DNA from: Kistimonas scapharcae
GTDB lineage: Bacteria; Pseudomonadota; Gammaproteobacteria; Pseudomonadales; Endozoicomonadaceae
NCBI RefSeq assembly: GCF_039540975.1
Contig: NZ_BAABFL010000016.1
Span: forward strand, 72,723-136,722
Reading direction: 5' to 3'
DNA length: 64,000 nt
The notes below the pieces were generated by a model that made no database searches, was not told where the DNA came from, and was given only the letters and a program-made list of their open reading frames with translations. Shown here piece after piece: positions 55,180 to 64,000 of the stretch (within the stretch, counting starts at the first letter, position 1; each line of letters starts with the position of its first letter). Made by a program: the position numbers and the translations under genes.

Positions 55180-56376
55180 ATGACAATCACATTTGCCGGC
55201 ATAAACCTTTTACTGGCCAGCATAGTCGTACTGTACATCGGGCATTATCTCACCCGAAAAAGCCGGTTCCTGCAGGAATACAATATTCCTGCCCCTGTCA
55301 CCGGCGGTCTGCTCAGCAGTGTGCTGCTTACGCTCATTGCCAGTAAGACCTCACTCTCTTTCCATTTCGACCTCGAACTGAGAGACCTGTTGCTCCTGAT
55401 GTTTTTCAGTACCATCGGTCTTAACGCGCGTTTTAGCCTGTTACTCAGTGGCGGAAAAACACTGACGATCCTGCTCTTTGTCATGTTGGCATTCCTTATC
55501 CTGCAGAATACGACAGGCGTTCTTTTTGCCCTGTTTCTGGACCAGGATCCCGTGAACGGTCTTCTGGCCGGCTCCATTGCCTTTGCAGGGGGACATGGCA
55601 CCGCCATTACCTGGGGCAGCTACTTTGAACAAAATGGCCATCCGGGCTCGCAGGAGTTTGGCCTTATTGCTGCGACCCTTGGACTTATTCTGGGCGGCAC
55701 ACTGGGAGGGCCGTTGGCTCACAACCTCATCAAGCAGCATGCACTGTATGGCAACCAGCACAGGACGCCTTACGTTATCGACTCCCAGTCACAAAAAGAA
55801 TATGTACCAGTTGATATGACCGGCATCTTCCGGGTACTTCTTGAAATCAGCATTACCATCAGTGTGGGTCTCTATCTACACCAATGGTTGGAAAGCCAGC
55901 AGATCATCCTGCCGGAGTTTCTCCCTGTACTGCTCATAGGCATCATCATCGCTAATCTGGGAACGGTGTATAAACACCAATCCGATACAGGACTGCTATC
56001 ACTTTGGGGGGATGTGTCGCTGGAGCTGTTTATAGCGATGAGCCTGTTGTCACTTCAATTGGGGTTGCTGGCGAATACCGCCTCATCACTTGTTATCATC
56101 ACCATCGCACAAACGGTGATCAGTGTGCTGTTTGTCTATTTTATCGTTTTCCGGTTTGCTGGCAGAGATTACGACGCCGCGGTTATTTCTTCCGGGTTTA
56201 TCGGCTCGGGACTAGGCGCCACTCCCGTTGGGATGGCCAATGTGGAAACCATCACGAGCAAATTCGGCCCTTCGCCAAAGGCACTACTGATCATTCCCCT
56301 GCTCGGTTCATTCTTTACGGATGTTTTAAACGCACTCGTGTTAAAGGGTTTTCTCACCCTGCCATTCTTCCAGTAG
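55180..56376 (+). CDS. gltS: sodium/glutamate symporter
   Basis: A 398-residue GltS-family symporter with about ten helices. Repeated inverted motifs appear: PAPVTGGLLSSVLLTL, SIAFAGGHGTAITWG in the first half and SSGFIGSGLGATPVGMAN in the second, with LLLMFFSTIGLNARFSLL. It imports glutamate with Na+. The gene stands alone, 138 bases after the Tus-like gene. Confidence 0.95.
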   Translation: MTITFAGINLLLASIVVLYIGHYLTRKSRFLQEYNIPAPVTGGLLSSVLLTLIASKTSLSFHFDLELRDLLLLMFFSTIGLNARFSLLLSGGKTLTILLFVMLAFLILQNTTGVLFALFLDQDPVNGLLAGSIAFAGGHGTAITWGSYFEQNGHPGSQEFGLIAATLGLILGGTLGGPLAHNLIKQHALYGNQHRTPYVIDSQSQKEYVPVDMTGIFRVLLEISITISVGLYLHQWLESQQIILPEFLPVLLIGIIIANLGTVYKHQSDTGLLSLWGDVSLELFIAMSLLSLQLGLLANTASSLVIITIAQTVISVLFVYFIVFRFAGRDYDAAVISSGFIGSGLGATPVGMANVETITSKFGPSPKALLIIPLLGSFFTDVLNALVLKGFLTLPFFQ

Positions 56377-56379
56377 ACG

Positions 56380-56937
56380 TCAAACACGCTCATCCAGACG
56401 CAACTGTTCGAATATCTGTTCAACAATAATCCATTCCTGATCCCAGAATTCCGGCACAGCTTCAAAGCTCATGACATAGAGCGTTCCTGTCACCACATTG
56501 GCAATCAGTAGATTGAACTGCTGGGTTGGATTGTTGGCATTGGTATAGTGGATCGCGGTTGCTGCCACGCTTTTGAAAGCTCCTCCTTTTCGCTGCCAAG
56601 TTTCCAGCACGCGGGACGACTTGTATAAATCTTTCATGAAAAGATCAAGATGCCGTTCGGCAGGGATGCCGGTCCGGGACTCAGCCTGCTGCAGCACATT
56701 GACACGTACTCGAGGAGCGAGGGGCTGCTTATGCCGCCTTTTGGTAATCACAAACCGTACGGTGTTATTGTTCTCTAACCGCTCAAACGCCCATCCATCA
56801 GGCACAAGAAAAGAGCACGTGATAAATTCACAGGCTTCCCATTGATACCCTTTGGGCGGTTTGGCTGCATACGCTGACTGAAACTGAAGAAGCGATGCAA
56901 CGATGATAAATACAAAAACAATCCCTTTACATCGCAT
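56380..56937 (-). CDS. exported protein of unknown function
   Basis: I do not recognise this 185-residue protein. A signal peptide (hydrophobic residues 6-20, cleavage after AYA near residue 24) is followed by a compact domain with two cysteines (CEFITCSFLVPDGWAFER). The GWAFER start and the later LLIANVVTGTLYVMSFEAV resemble PsbP-like or Mog1-like folds, which is only a guess. It converges with gltS at a distance of 3 bases. Confidence 0.75.
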   Translation of the reverse strand: MRCKGIVFVFIIVASLLQFQSAYAAKPPKGYQWEACEFITCSFLVPDGWAFERLENNNTVRFVITKRRHKQPLAPRVRVNVLQQAESRTGIPAERHLDLFMKDLYKSSRVLETWQRKGGAFKSVAATAIHYTNANNPTQQFNLLIANVVTGTLYVMSFEAVPEFWDQEWIIVEQIFEQLRLDERV

Positions 56938-57059
56938 TAGCTATCCATCCGGGATATGGCTCATTATTATTGGATTTATTGCTGTTGTAGCTACCAGTCT
57001 ACTATGACGCCTTTAACCTACTCAACTGCCACAACATCAAAGCAATGGCTGCAGGAGGC

Positions 57060-58271
57060 TCACAGCGGAAGAAAAAATCCGGCAATCGCTGCGCTCATGA
57101 GGTTTGACAGCGTACCTGCAATAACCGCCTTCAGCCCCAGTGACGCAATATCATGACGTCGACTCGGCGCCAATACACCCAACCCTCCCAGCAATATGGC
57201 AATAGACGACAAGTTTGCGAAACCACACAGGGCAAAGGTAATAATGGCCTGGCTCTGTGTCGACAACACATCTCGCATATTAATGAAATCAACATAAGCG
57301 ACAAACTCATTCACGATGACCTTCTGGCCAATCATACTGCCGGCCATGATGGCCTCGTCCCAGGGAATACCGATAATAAAAGCAATGGGCGAAAAGAGGT
57401 ATCCAAGGATTTCCTGCAGACTCAGATCCTCAAACCCAAACAAGTCCCCAATACTGCCAATAATACCGTTCAGCAAAGCAATCAAGGCAATAAAAGCCAG
57501 CAGCATCGCTCCAACATTCACGGCCAGACGCATACCGGATGAAGCTCCGGTTGCAGCTGCATCAAGAAGATTGGCATGATCCTCCCGACTCAGTTCTGTG
57601 ACAGCATCATTGACCTGCGATGTTTCCGGACAAATTAGCTTAGCCATCAACAAACCGCCGGGCGCCGCCATAAAGCTCGCTGCAATCAAATATTTCAGTT
57701 CAACACCCAGGCTGGCATAGCCCGCAAGTACCGAACCCGCTACTGAAGCCAGACCACCGACCATCACAGCAAACAGTTCCGATCGCGTCATGGTGGCAAT
57801 GTAAGGCTTTACCAGCAGCGGAGCCTCGGTTTGGCCCACAAAAATATTGCCTGTCGCTGATAAGGACTCCGTACGACTCGTGCCTAATGCGCGCTGCAAG
57901 GCACCACCAATCAACTGGATAATACGTTGCATGATGCCCAGGTGGTACAAAACAGAAATCAATGCTGAAAAGAAGATAATCATGGGGAGCACATTGATCG
58001 CGAAAACAAATCCCACTTTAAAGCGCGCCAGGTCACCAAAAACAAAGGTAATGCCTTCATTGGCATAGCTCATCACCTGTTGGACTGCAGAAGATATGCC
58101 GCCCAAAACATCTTTTCCAAAGGGAATATAGAGAACAAATGCCCCAAAACAGGCCTGAATCAGAAATGCCCCTATGACCGTCCGCCAGTTTATGGATTGC
58201 CGATCAGACGACAAAAGCCAGGCGATACCAACTAACACCAAAATACCTGCAAGACTGATCAGCATGCTCAT
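57060..58271 (-). CDS. nupC: concentrative nucleoside transporter (NupC/CNT)
   Basis: A 403-residue CNT-family nucleoside symporter with about nine helices. Family motifs are ISATGNIFVGQTEAPLLVKP-like (SATGNIFVGQTEAPLLV), LKYLIAASFMAAPGGLLMAK and GFANLSSIAILLGGLG. It imports nucleosides with Na+ or H+. It is a single gene. Confidence 0.95.
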   Translation of the reverse strand: MSMLISLAGILVLVGIAWLLSSDRQSINWRTVIGAFLIQACFGAFVLYIPFGKDVLGGISSAVQQVMSYANEGITFVFGDLARFKVGFVFAINVLPMIIFFSALISVLYHLGIMQRIIQLIGGALQRALGTSRTESLSATGNIFVGQTEAPLLVKPYIATMTRSELFAVMVGGLASVAGSVLAGYASLGVELKYLIAASFMAAPGGLLMAKLICPETSQVNDAVTELSREDHANLLDAAATGASSGMRLAVNVGAMLLAFIALIALLNGIIGSIGDLFGFEDLSLQEILGYLFSPIAFIIGIPWDEAIMAGSMIGQKVIVNEFVAYVDFINMRDVLSTQSQAIITFALCGFANLSSIAILLGGLGVLAPSRRHDIASLGLKAVIAGTLSNLMSAAIAGFFLPL

Positions 58272-58402
58272 GGATAAACACTCTTGGCCATTCGATTATA
58301 GGGGAGCAAAATGACTGAAGGGAGTCAGTACAGGATAGGGTAAAATGAAAAAACTGGGCGGGAATATCGGAGGCTACTACTTACAGATGTCAGACATGGT
58401 TG

Positions 58403-60436
58403 TCATGTTTTCACTGATAACGAGGCATCAGTAATCGTGTCGGATTCAGGTAACGTACAATGTGTGGCCGACATAAACAGCGCCTTTAACTGCAAAATGT
58501 TTTGTTCCTGATAAGCCACAAACATGCTATCGAGCAAGGAAGTAATCTCTGACCAGCTCATAACCGTTTCATTCGCGCAGAAGATTTTGGGGTGGCGAGT
58601 CGGAGAAGCCCGATCACCAATCAGCAGCTCTTCATACAGCTTTTCACCCGGTCGTAACCCCGTATGTACAATTTCAATATCCCCCTCAGGATGCTCTGCA
58701 TCTTTAAGCGTCAATCCAGACAGTCGGATCATTTGCTGGGCAAGTGTCCTGATATTGACCGGTGCCCCCATATCCAGCACAAACACCTCACCGGAATTAT
58801 CCATACCTCCTGCCTGTATCACCAATTCGACCGCCTCACGAATCGTCATAAAATAGCGATGCATATCAGGATGTGTGACTGTCAGCGGTCCACCAGTACG
58901 AATTTGGGCTCGAAACAGAGGCACGACTGATCCGCTGGACCCAAGAACATTGCCAAATCGAACCATTGTGAATGATGTTCGATTGGCAACTGTTTTATCA
59001 AAGACATCATCACGATTCCCAAAGTCGGCAGGCATTTTGACAGGGTATAAAGTAATAAGATTAAGGCTGCTCGCTGCCTGCAATGTCATTTCGGCAACCC
59101 GTTTCGAGGCCCCCATGATGTTGGCAGGCCGAACAGCCTTATCGGATGAAATCAATATGAACCGTTGAACATTTGCGATGATAGCTGCCTGAGCACAACA
59201 CAGTGTCCCCAAAACATTATTACGAAACGCTTCAAAAACATTATTTTCAATGATGGGGACATGCTTGTATGCTGCAGCATGATACACCGTTTCGACCTGA
59301 TGCGTTGTCATGACATCAACGAGCTGCCTAGCGTCTGTTATGGTACCTAGTACTGAAACAACCAGCGCGCAACTCCCCAGCTTCACGCTTAACGCATTTA
59401 TTGCCTCACTTGTCTCATACAGCCCATACTCCGAATGATCAAACATGATCAGGCATTCTGGTTTGAGCGCCAGTAACTGGCGGCATAACTCTGAGCCAAT
59501 AGAGCCCGCCGCACCAGTTACCATGACCACCTTATCCTTAACGGATTCTTCAAGCAGTGAATCTATCGCGGGCACTTCATCGCGCCCCAGAACATCTTCA
59601 ACGCGAATATCACGCACATCATTAATTGTGAACTTGCCTCCAGCCAGTAGTTTTAGCGACGGAATAGACTGGATTCTTAACCCAGGCTTTTCAATACCCT
59701 CCACTATACCTGCCAGCTTATGACGCGGCAGTGAAGGTAAAGCCAAAAACACATCACAACAATCATAGCGCTCTAGAACCTCATTCAGGCTTCCTGATTT
59801 GAAAATTCGGCAACCAGAAACCGTTCGACCATGCAAAGCCTCATCATCATCAAGCAATGCAACAGGATCATATTCATCACCAGAGCGTAAGGCTTCCAAC
59901 AGCTGCACTCCTGCTTCGCCTGCCCCATAAATGACCGCCGGTACATTTCTTGATAATGTAGAACGATATTTATTCCGTTTTAACTGACTGATTTTATTTA
60001 ACCCAAACAACCATGAACGAGTCATATAACGATATGAAGCCATAATAACCAACGTGAGCAATCCGAATAAAATCGGTACCGTACGTGGAAAAATAGCCGC
60101 TATCTGAAGTAGATAATAACAAGACATCATTACAACGACCATATACCCTGCCCCCTTAAACAAGATCACAAGGTAATGAATATCCATATGGCGCAAAAGC
60201 GCTCTATATACACCGACAAAATTGAATGATATTAATGCTGAAAATGCTGCCAACAGATATAAAGGTTGTGCATCACCCAACGGATTAGCTCGATCAAAAT
60301 CACCCAAGCGAATATAAAGTGCCAACCAGAGAGAAAAGCAAACTACAGCAATATCAAGGCATGCAAAAACACCATGTTTAACATCACGAGACAAACTCTC
60401 GAATGTTATTTTTTTAACCAACGATGGATTCAACAT
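58403..60436 (-). CDS. membrane-bound nucleotide-sugar 4,6-dehydratase (WbpM/PglF/CapD-like)
   Basis: A 677-residue enzyme. Four membrane helices (about residues 20-150) precede a cytoplasmic region with a CoA-like fold and an extended SDR domain with VTGAAGSIGSELCRQL. In the active site the usual Tyr is Met (NIMGASKR, M-x3-K), as in WbpM/PglF. It converts UDP-GlcNAc to UDP-4-keto-6-deoxy-sugar for surface glycans. The cluster below supplies an aminotransferase and sugar transferase that fit the pgl-type route. Confidence 0.92.
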   Translation of the reverse strand: MLNPSLVKKITFESLSRDVKHGVFACLDIAVVCFSLWLALYIRLGDFDRANPLGDAQPLYLLAAFSALISFNFVGVYRALLRHMDIHYLVILFKGAGYMVVVMMSCYYLLQIAAIFPRTVPILFGLLTLVIMASYRYMTRSWLFGLNKISQLKRNKYRSTLSRNVPAVIYGAGEAGVQLLEALRSGDEYDPVALLDDDEALHGRTVSGCRIFKSGSLNEVLERYDCCDVFLALPSLPRHKLAGIVEGIEKPGLRIQSIPSLKLLAGGKFTINDVRDIRVEDVLGRDEVPAIDSLLEESVKDKVVMVTGAAGSIGSELCRQLLALKPECLIMFDHSEYGLYETSEAINALSVKLGSCALVVSVLGTITDARQLVDVMTTHQVETVYHAAAYKHVPIIENNVFEAFRNNVLGTLCCAQAAIIANVQRFILISSDKAVRPANIMGASKRVAEMTLQAASSLNLITLYPVKMPADFGNRDDVFDKTVANRTSFTMVRFGNVLGSSGSVVPLFRAQIRTGGPLTVTHPDMHRYFMTIREAVELVIQAGGMDNSGEVFVLDMGAPVNIRTLAQQMIRLSGLTLKDAEHPEGDIEIVHTGLRPGEKLYEELLIGDRASPTRHPKIFCANETVMSWSEITSLLDSMFVAYQEQNILQLKALFMSATHCTLPESDTITDASLSVKT

Positions 60437-60520
60437 TTTTTATATCATTCAAACAATAATGAATTAAACAATAATCATTTTAATCGCTAAAAATACATAA
60501 ACGGAGGACGCACCGATTCT

Positions 60521-61810
60521 TCAATTACTAGAAACAGGCCGAACTTCTTTTTTAGAAACACATAAAGCAACCGGAAAGAAAAACAACAACCATTCCAGAC
60601 CTGGCCTGGAAAGCAGATTAAATGTATCTGTCAGCATCCCAACAAATCCAAATACCAGTATACATCCTGCCATTTGCATGTGTGGTTGATCCCTATGTAC
60701 ATATGATATGAACACTCCCCAAACTACCGTCGCAATATAGAGAATTGCAGCAGGTATGCCCCAGTAGAATAAAAGACCAAGTATCATGCTATGAGGGTGT
60801 TTCATAATTCGCCCCTCAATAATTGGCCCAGGATATTCTGCAAAACTACCATGTCCAACGAGTGGATGCTGGGAAATATATGCTATTGTCGTTTCCCATA
60901 TAGTAAAGCGACCACTGAAACCATCAATGAATGTATTGTTGATCAACGTCGCTATTTTTTGATTAAAAGAAAACAGCAGAACATACCCAAAAGCCAGTAA
61001 CACAAGCATCAGCTTTGATTTTCCATGGCTATTAATCAGCAAAAAACTCATTGCGACCATCCCAGCAAAAGCCAGAAGTGGCCCACGCGATCCAGAAAAC
61101 AAAATAAATGTGAAGATAACAGAAATGCACACCATGACAATGAAAGTCTTCCGCTTACTTTTATATAAGCCATTAATCAGGCCTACCCACAACATTGAGG
61201 CAAACACACCATAATATAGCGCTGCCAAAATCGGGCTTACAAGATAACCAAACTCCTCAATACCTAAGCTCCCAACCCTATAACCTTCAACACCAACAAT
61301 CCTGACGCCAATTGGCTGCTCTAATATTCCATAATGATAAACCAGTGTTATCAGAGCAAATAAAGTGGCTACATACGCAGACAACAGAAATAATTCATGG
61401 TTATTTTGTCCATACAAAACCACCGTTCTTACAACATATAAATAGAGACAAGCCGTAACCACTCGCACTAATACAGCTTCCTGATTGACAGCATCATTCA
61501 TAAAAAGTGAATTAATCACAACCCACAAAAAAAGAACAGAAAGAAGTTTTTCCCCTACCGTCAGACCACGAAAGCATGAACGCATTCCAAAGCAATATAA
61601 ATGCAAACAGAGAGAAATCAAGCCCGGAAAAAAACAAAAAATATAGGTTAGCATGGCATAATATTCAATAGAGCCAAGCCAAAGCATACCCGTCAGCTGG
61701 AAAAATAAACCTAACGGCAACACATTTCTTTTGATAAATAAATCCAACACATCAATTCTTTCGAACCGACCTTCACTTCTCTCAAAATTACCAGAGCCCT
61801 GCATAATCAA
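60521..61810 (-). CDS. O-antigen ligase / polymerase family membrane protein
   Basis: A 429-residue protein with about eleven hydrophobic helices and the Wzy_C-type loop FSGSRGPLLAFAG and GHGSFAEYPGPIIEGRIMKHPHSM. Such proteins join or polymerise O-antigen or other glycan chains on the periplasmic face. The region is AT-richer than the rest of the window. Confidence 0.82.
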   Translation of the reverse strand: MIMQGSGNFERSEGRFERIDVLDLFIKRNVLPLGLFFQLTGMLWLGSIEYYAMLTYIFCFFPGLISLCLHLYCFGMRSCFRGLTVGEKLLSVLFLWVVINSLFMNDAVNQEAVLVRVVTACLYLYVVRTVVLYGQNNHELFLLSAYVATLFALITLVYHYGILEQPIGVRIVGVEGYRVGSLGIEEFGYLVSPILAALYYGVFASMLWVGLINGLYKSKRKTFIVMVCISVIFTFILFSGSRGPLLAFAGMVAMSFLLINSHGKSKLMLVLLAFGYVLLFSFNQKIATLINNTFIDGFSGRFTIWETTIAYISQHPLVGHGSFAEYPGPIIEGRIMKHPHSMILGLLFYWGIPAAILYIATVVWGVFISYVHRDQPHMQMAGCILVFGFVGMLTDTFNLLSRPGLEWLLFFFPVALCVSKKEVRPVSSN

Positions 61811-61882
61811 TATGTTCTTTTTAAGAATATTTATAAAGCGATAAAAACAAAACCGACTTGACGGTCAAAAAGCACAAAACCA

Positions 61883-63052
61883 TCAATGCATCGCACTATC
61901 CATTACTGTCTTAATTGCCAACTTTATTATATCAACATCTTCAGATGACATTGATGGATGAATGGGAAAAGCCAAGCTGACTTCACCTAAATGTTTTGCG
62001 TGAGACAAGTTACCACCTAATTTATATTTTTTGGACTCAAAAAGTAACTCTCTATACAACTCAGGACATGCCCCAGTAAAACAGGGCACACCCAACGCAT
62101 TAATTTCTTCCAGAACACGATCGCGGCTCCAACCTTTTTTAAGCTGTTCAGGCTCCACAAACAGGTAAAAACGATAACCTGCATGATCAATATCTTGAGG
62201 TATGTCAGGTACTCGTAATGCTGTGTAACGAGAACAAACTGACGAAATCGCTTTCATATTAGCCTGCCGTTTAGCTACCCAGTCAGCAACACGCCCCAGC
62301 TGAATACGACCAATCGCAGCCTGCATCTCAGTCATGCGCCCATTGGTACCCAGAGAATCATGTAACCAACGATACCCTTTACCTCTGGAGGCACAAGATT
62401 CCAAGGCTTCAGGTGCTTTACCATGTTCTTTCAATGACCAAACAGCTTTAGCGAGCTGGGCATCATTGGTTGTCACCATGCCGCCTTCGCCACCGGTTGT
62501 CATGATTTTATCCTGACAAAACGACCAAGCTGCAATATGACCTATACCACCCACTCGATTACCCTTATAAAGAGCCCCATGAGCTTGGGCACAGTCCTCA
62601 ACGATAAAAATCCCTCTCGCATGGGCAAGGGAGAGAATAGGATCCATGTCACAGGGCCAGCCGGCCATATGAACGCAAATTATCGCTTTCGTGCGCTCAG
62701 TTAAGGCCGTTGAAATGGTCTTTGCCGTAATATTCTGACTATCCGGATCCACATCCACAAAAACCGGTATAGCGCCACAACGCAGAATACAACTAGCAGA
62801 TGCTATAAATGACCTCGGTGTGACAATCACCTCGTCACCATAACCTATACCAAGCGCCAGTAATGACAACTCAAGTGCCAGCGTCCCATTCGCTAAAGCA
62901 ACAGCATGCTCAGTACCAGTCCACTCCGCGAATTCCTGTTCAAATAAACGTATTTCTGTCCCTGTCCAATAATTCACCTTATTTGACAAAAGTACCCTAG
63001 ATACCGCCTTGGCTTCCTCTTCAGTGAACGACGGCCACGATGTAATCGGCAT
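61883..63052 (-). CDS. DegT/DnrJ/EryC1-family sugar aminotransferase
   Basis: A 389-residue PLP enzyme, PglE-like. It has FVDVDPDSQNITA, EDCAQAHGALYKG and the lysine-bearing SFCQDKIMTTGGEGGM motif (PLP Lys). It would aminate the 4-keto sugar made by the upstream dehydratase family. The ATG at 63052 has a GGAGG site and overlaps the sugar transferase stop (TGATG). Confidence 0.92.
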   Translation of the reverse strand: MPITSWPSFTEEEAKAVSRVLLSNKVNYWTGTEIRLFEQEFAEWTGTEHAVALANGTLALELSLLALGIGYGDEVIVTPRSFIASASCILRCGAIPVFVDVDPDSQNITAKTISTALTERTKAIICVHMAGWPCDMDPILSLAHARGIFIVEDCAQAHGALYKGNRVGGIGHIAAWSFCQDKIMTTGGEGGMVTTNDAQLAKAVWSLKEHGKAPEALESCASRGKGYRWLHDSLGTNGRMTEMQAAIGRIQLGRVADWVAKRQANMKAISSVCSRYTALRVPDIPQDIDHAGYRFYLFVEPEQLKKGWSRDRVLEEINALGVPCFTGACPELYRELLFESKKYKLGGNLSHAKHLGEVSLAFPIHPSMSSEDVDIIKLAIKTVMDSAMH

Positions 63053-63693
63053 CAATCCTCCACCTTCTTATGATTGGGTTGTGTTTTGTTACCAAGAAAT
63101 TCCGGCATTGTGGTATCAGCTACTGCACTGTCATGCACAATTCCCTTTCGCTGCATAACTCTAAAGATCGTCAAAAACAGAATCTTCACATCCAGCCAGA
63201 ATGAGGCATGCTCCACATACCAGGTATCTAATGTAAACTTTTCATCCCAGGACAACGCATTTCTACCATTGATCTGAGCCCATCCTGTGATACCAGGCAT
63301 AGCCATCAGTCGCTGCTTTTGTTCATGGCTATATCGATCAACATAAGCCATCGGTAATGGCCTCGGACCAACAAGACTCATGTCCCCTCTGATCACGTTC
63401 CACAGTTGAGGTAATTCATCCAGACTGGTTTGGCGAAGCCAGTAACCAAGAGAGGTAATCCTAAGTGCATCATGATCGCCGCCCACATCGCCGGATACAG
63501 GGTTCATCGTACGAAACTTGTATAAAGTAAACGCTTTTCCTTCGAAACCTGCTCGATTATGCGAATAAACCAAAGGCCCTCCATCGCGAACAAGAACAAC
63601 CAAGGCAACAATAAGAATCAATGGCCATAAAATCAGGAATGCACACAGAGCAACAAACAAATCGAAGCATCGCTTACTGTGAGAATATGTCAT
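63052..63693 (-). CDS. initiating sugar (phospho)transferase, PglC-like
   Basis: A 213-residue bacterial sugar transferase. It has one N-terminal membrane helix, KRCFDLF at the start, YKFRTMNP, SLDELPQLWNVIRGDMSLVGPRP and MPGITGWAQINGRNALSWDEKF, the standard motifs of the monotopic phosphoglycosyl transferases. It moves a sugar-1-phosphate to undecaprenyl phosphate to start the glycan. The start is taken as the ATG at 63693. Confidence 0.93.
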   Translation of the reverse strand: MTYSHSKRCFDLFVALCAFLILWPLILIVALVVLVRDGGPLVYSHNRAGFEGKAFTLYKFRTMNPVSGDVGGDHDALRITSLGYWLRQTSLDELPQLWNVIRGDMSLVGPRPLPMAYVDRYSHEQKQRLMAMPGITGWAQINGRNALSWDEKFTLDTWYVEHASFWLDVKILFLTIFRVMQRKGIVHDSAVADTTMPEFLGNKTQPNHKKVED

Positions 63694-63708
63694 CCTTTTG
63701 ATTCCCAC

Positions 63709-64000
63709 CCTATGTCAACCACCTAACCAGAACACCTTTAAAAGAAAGTATAATACTAGAGCACAATATTTAACGAGCAATGAGAAATCTCATTTACCGC
63801 CTTTCATTCCACTTAGGGAAACTGCGAATAAGTCTCTTTTCCCAATAGCAGTGTCAGTAATGCCAAGGGTTACCGAAGGTGAAGGTGGACTTATTCGCAC
63901 CTTCCTTAGCGTAACTCTTTCGTAAGTACTCAAAAACCGGTACATAAGGCGATTTCACGTTCTGCCGCCTAAGCTCATCCCCATGTTCCCATTACCGCCT
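63709..64000. other. gene-free end of the window with inverted repeat
   Basis: 292 bases with no supported gene. It holds a perfect 11-base inverted repeat GCGAATAAGTC (63824-63834) and GACTTATTCGC (63888-63898), which resembles an IS end or a small mobile-element remnant. It may be the edge of an element or another gene that continues outside the window. Confidence 0.45.

Noticed and set aside
56983..56994. TGTTGTAGCTA resembles the Ter core TGTTGTAACTA, 2 kb from the Tus-like gene.
   Set aside because: Only a short partial match with a changed core base and no match in flanks; chance is likely in 64 kb.
61429..61440. Minus-strand TATGTTGTAA, ten bases shared with E. coli Ter.
   Set aside because: Lies inside the O-antigen ligase gene, the following base differs and the conserved outer G is absent.

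Overview
The window reads as chromosomal DNA of a Gram-negative gammaproteobacterium, probably a marine or host-associated relative of the Oceanospirillales/Pseudomonadales. The signs are nirBD/nasA with a nitrate transporter and a PP2C-kinase fusion as in pseudomonads, yecH/ycgL/ycgN/rnd, unimodular QueF, a Pseudomonas-type class II LitR/short-LOV light cluster, and an enteric-like PtsG. I cannot name the species. Almost every gene is intact and housekeeping-like. The only clear degenerate genes are two tRNA-Gly copies. There is one ambiguous base (46399).

Layout. 1-1674: partial TerC-like protein, SCO1-like protein, small cysteine-rich protein. 1671-12235: nitrate assimilation. nirB-nirD-oxidoreductase-nasA run leftwards and a NarK-type transporter plus a phosphatase-kinase fusion run rightwards. 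The shared 420-bp intergenic region carries two divergent sigma-54-type promoters with NtrC-like sites between them. 12342-25755: mixed housekeeping genes (dipeptidase, yecH, rnd, ycgL, ycgN, nitroreductase, adenylate cyclase, queF, YadGH-like ABC exporter, rmuC, hydrolase, lipocalin, Yip1).

25905-35714: a light-response island. It holds a MerR/LitR-type regulator that has lost its B12-ligand residues, a short LOV photoreceptor, photolyase, a cyclopropane-fatty-acid-synthase-like operon (DUF1365, amine oxidase), SDR, DUF523/DUF1722, an NTF2-like protein and a HiPIP. Three copies of a TGTACA-N12-TGTATA-like box and one 13-bp-spacer variant sit over the promoters. One box precedes an unrecognised membrane protein (25951-26496), which makes that gene a new candidate member of the regulon.

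35768-46364: three leftward tRNA arrays (one at 35.8-36.1 kb, two at 43.8-46.4 kb) with 8 tRNA-Gly(GCC), 9 tRNA-Glu(TTC), 5 tRNA-Ala(GGC) and 2 tRNA-Gly pseudogenes. Each array has a TTGACA-N17-TAGAAT promoter and a hairpin terminator. A rightward tRNA-Trp and a glucose operon (fused EIIA-HPr-EI, PtsG with an extra EIIB, HAD phosphatase, pgi) separate the first array from the others. gltX follows the last array.

48267-58271: TDT-family permease with a divergent LysR regulator, hydrolase, orphan tyrosine recombinase, HU, XRE regulator, LOG protein, a Tus-like replication-terminator protein, gltS, an exported protein and nupC. 58403-63693: an AT-richer surface-polysaccharide or glycosylation locus (4,6-dehydratase, O-antigen ligase/polymerase, aminotransferase, initiating sugar transferase). 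The window ends in about 300 bp of non-coding DNA with an 11-bp inverted repeat. Most functional calls rest on motif recognition alone. No database search was possible.
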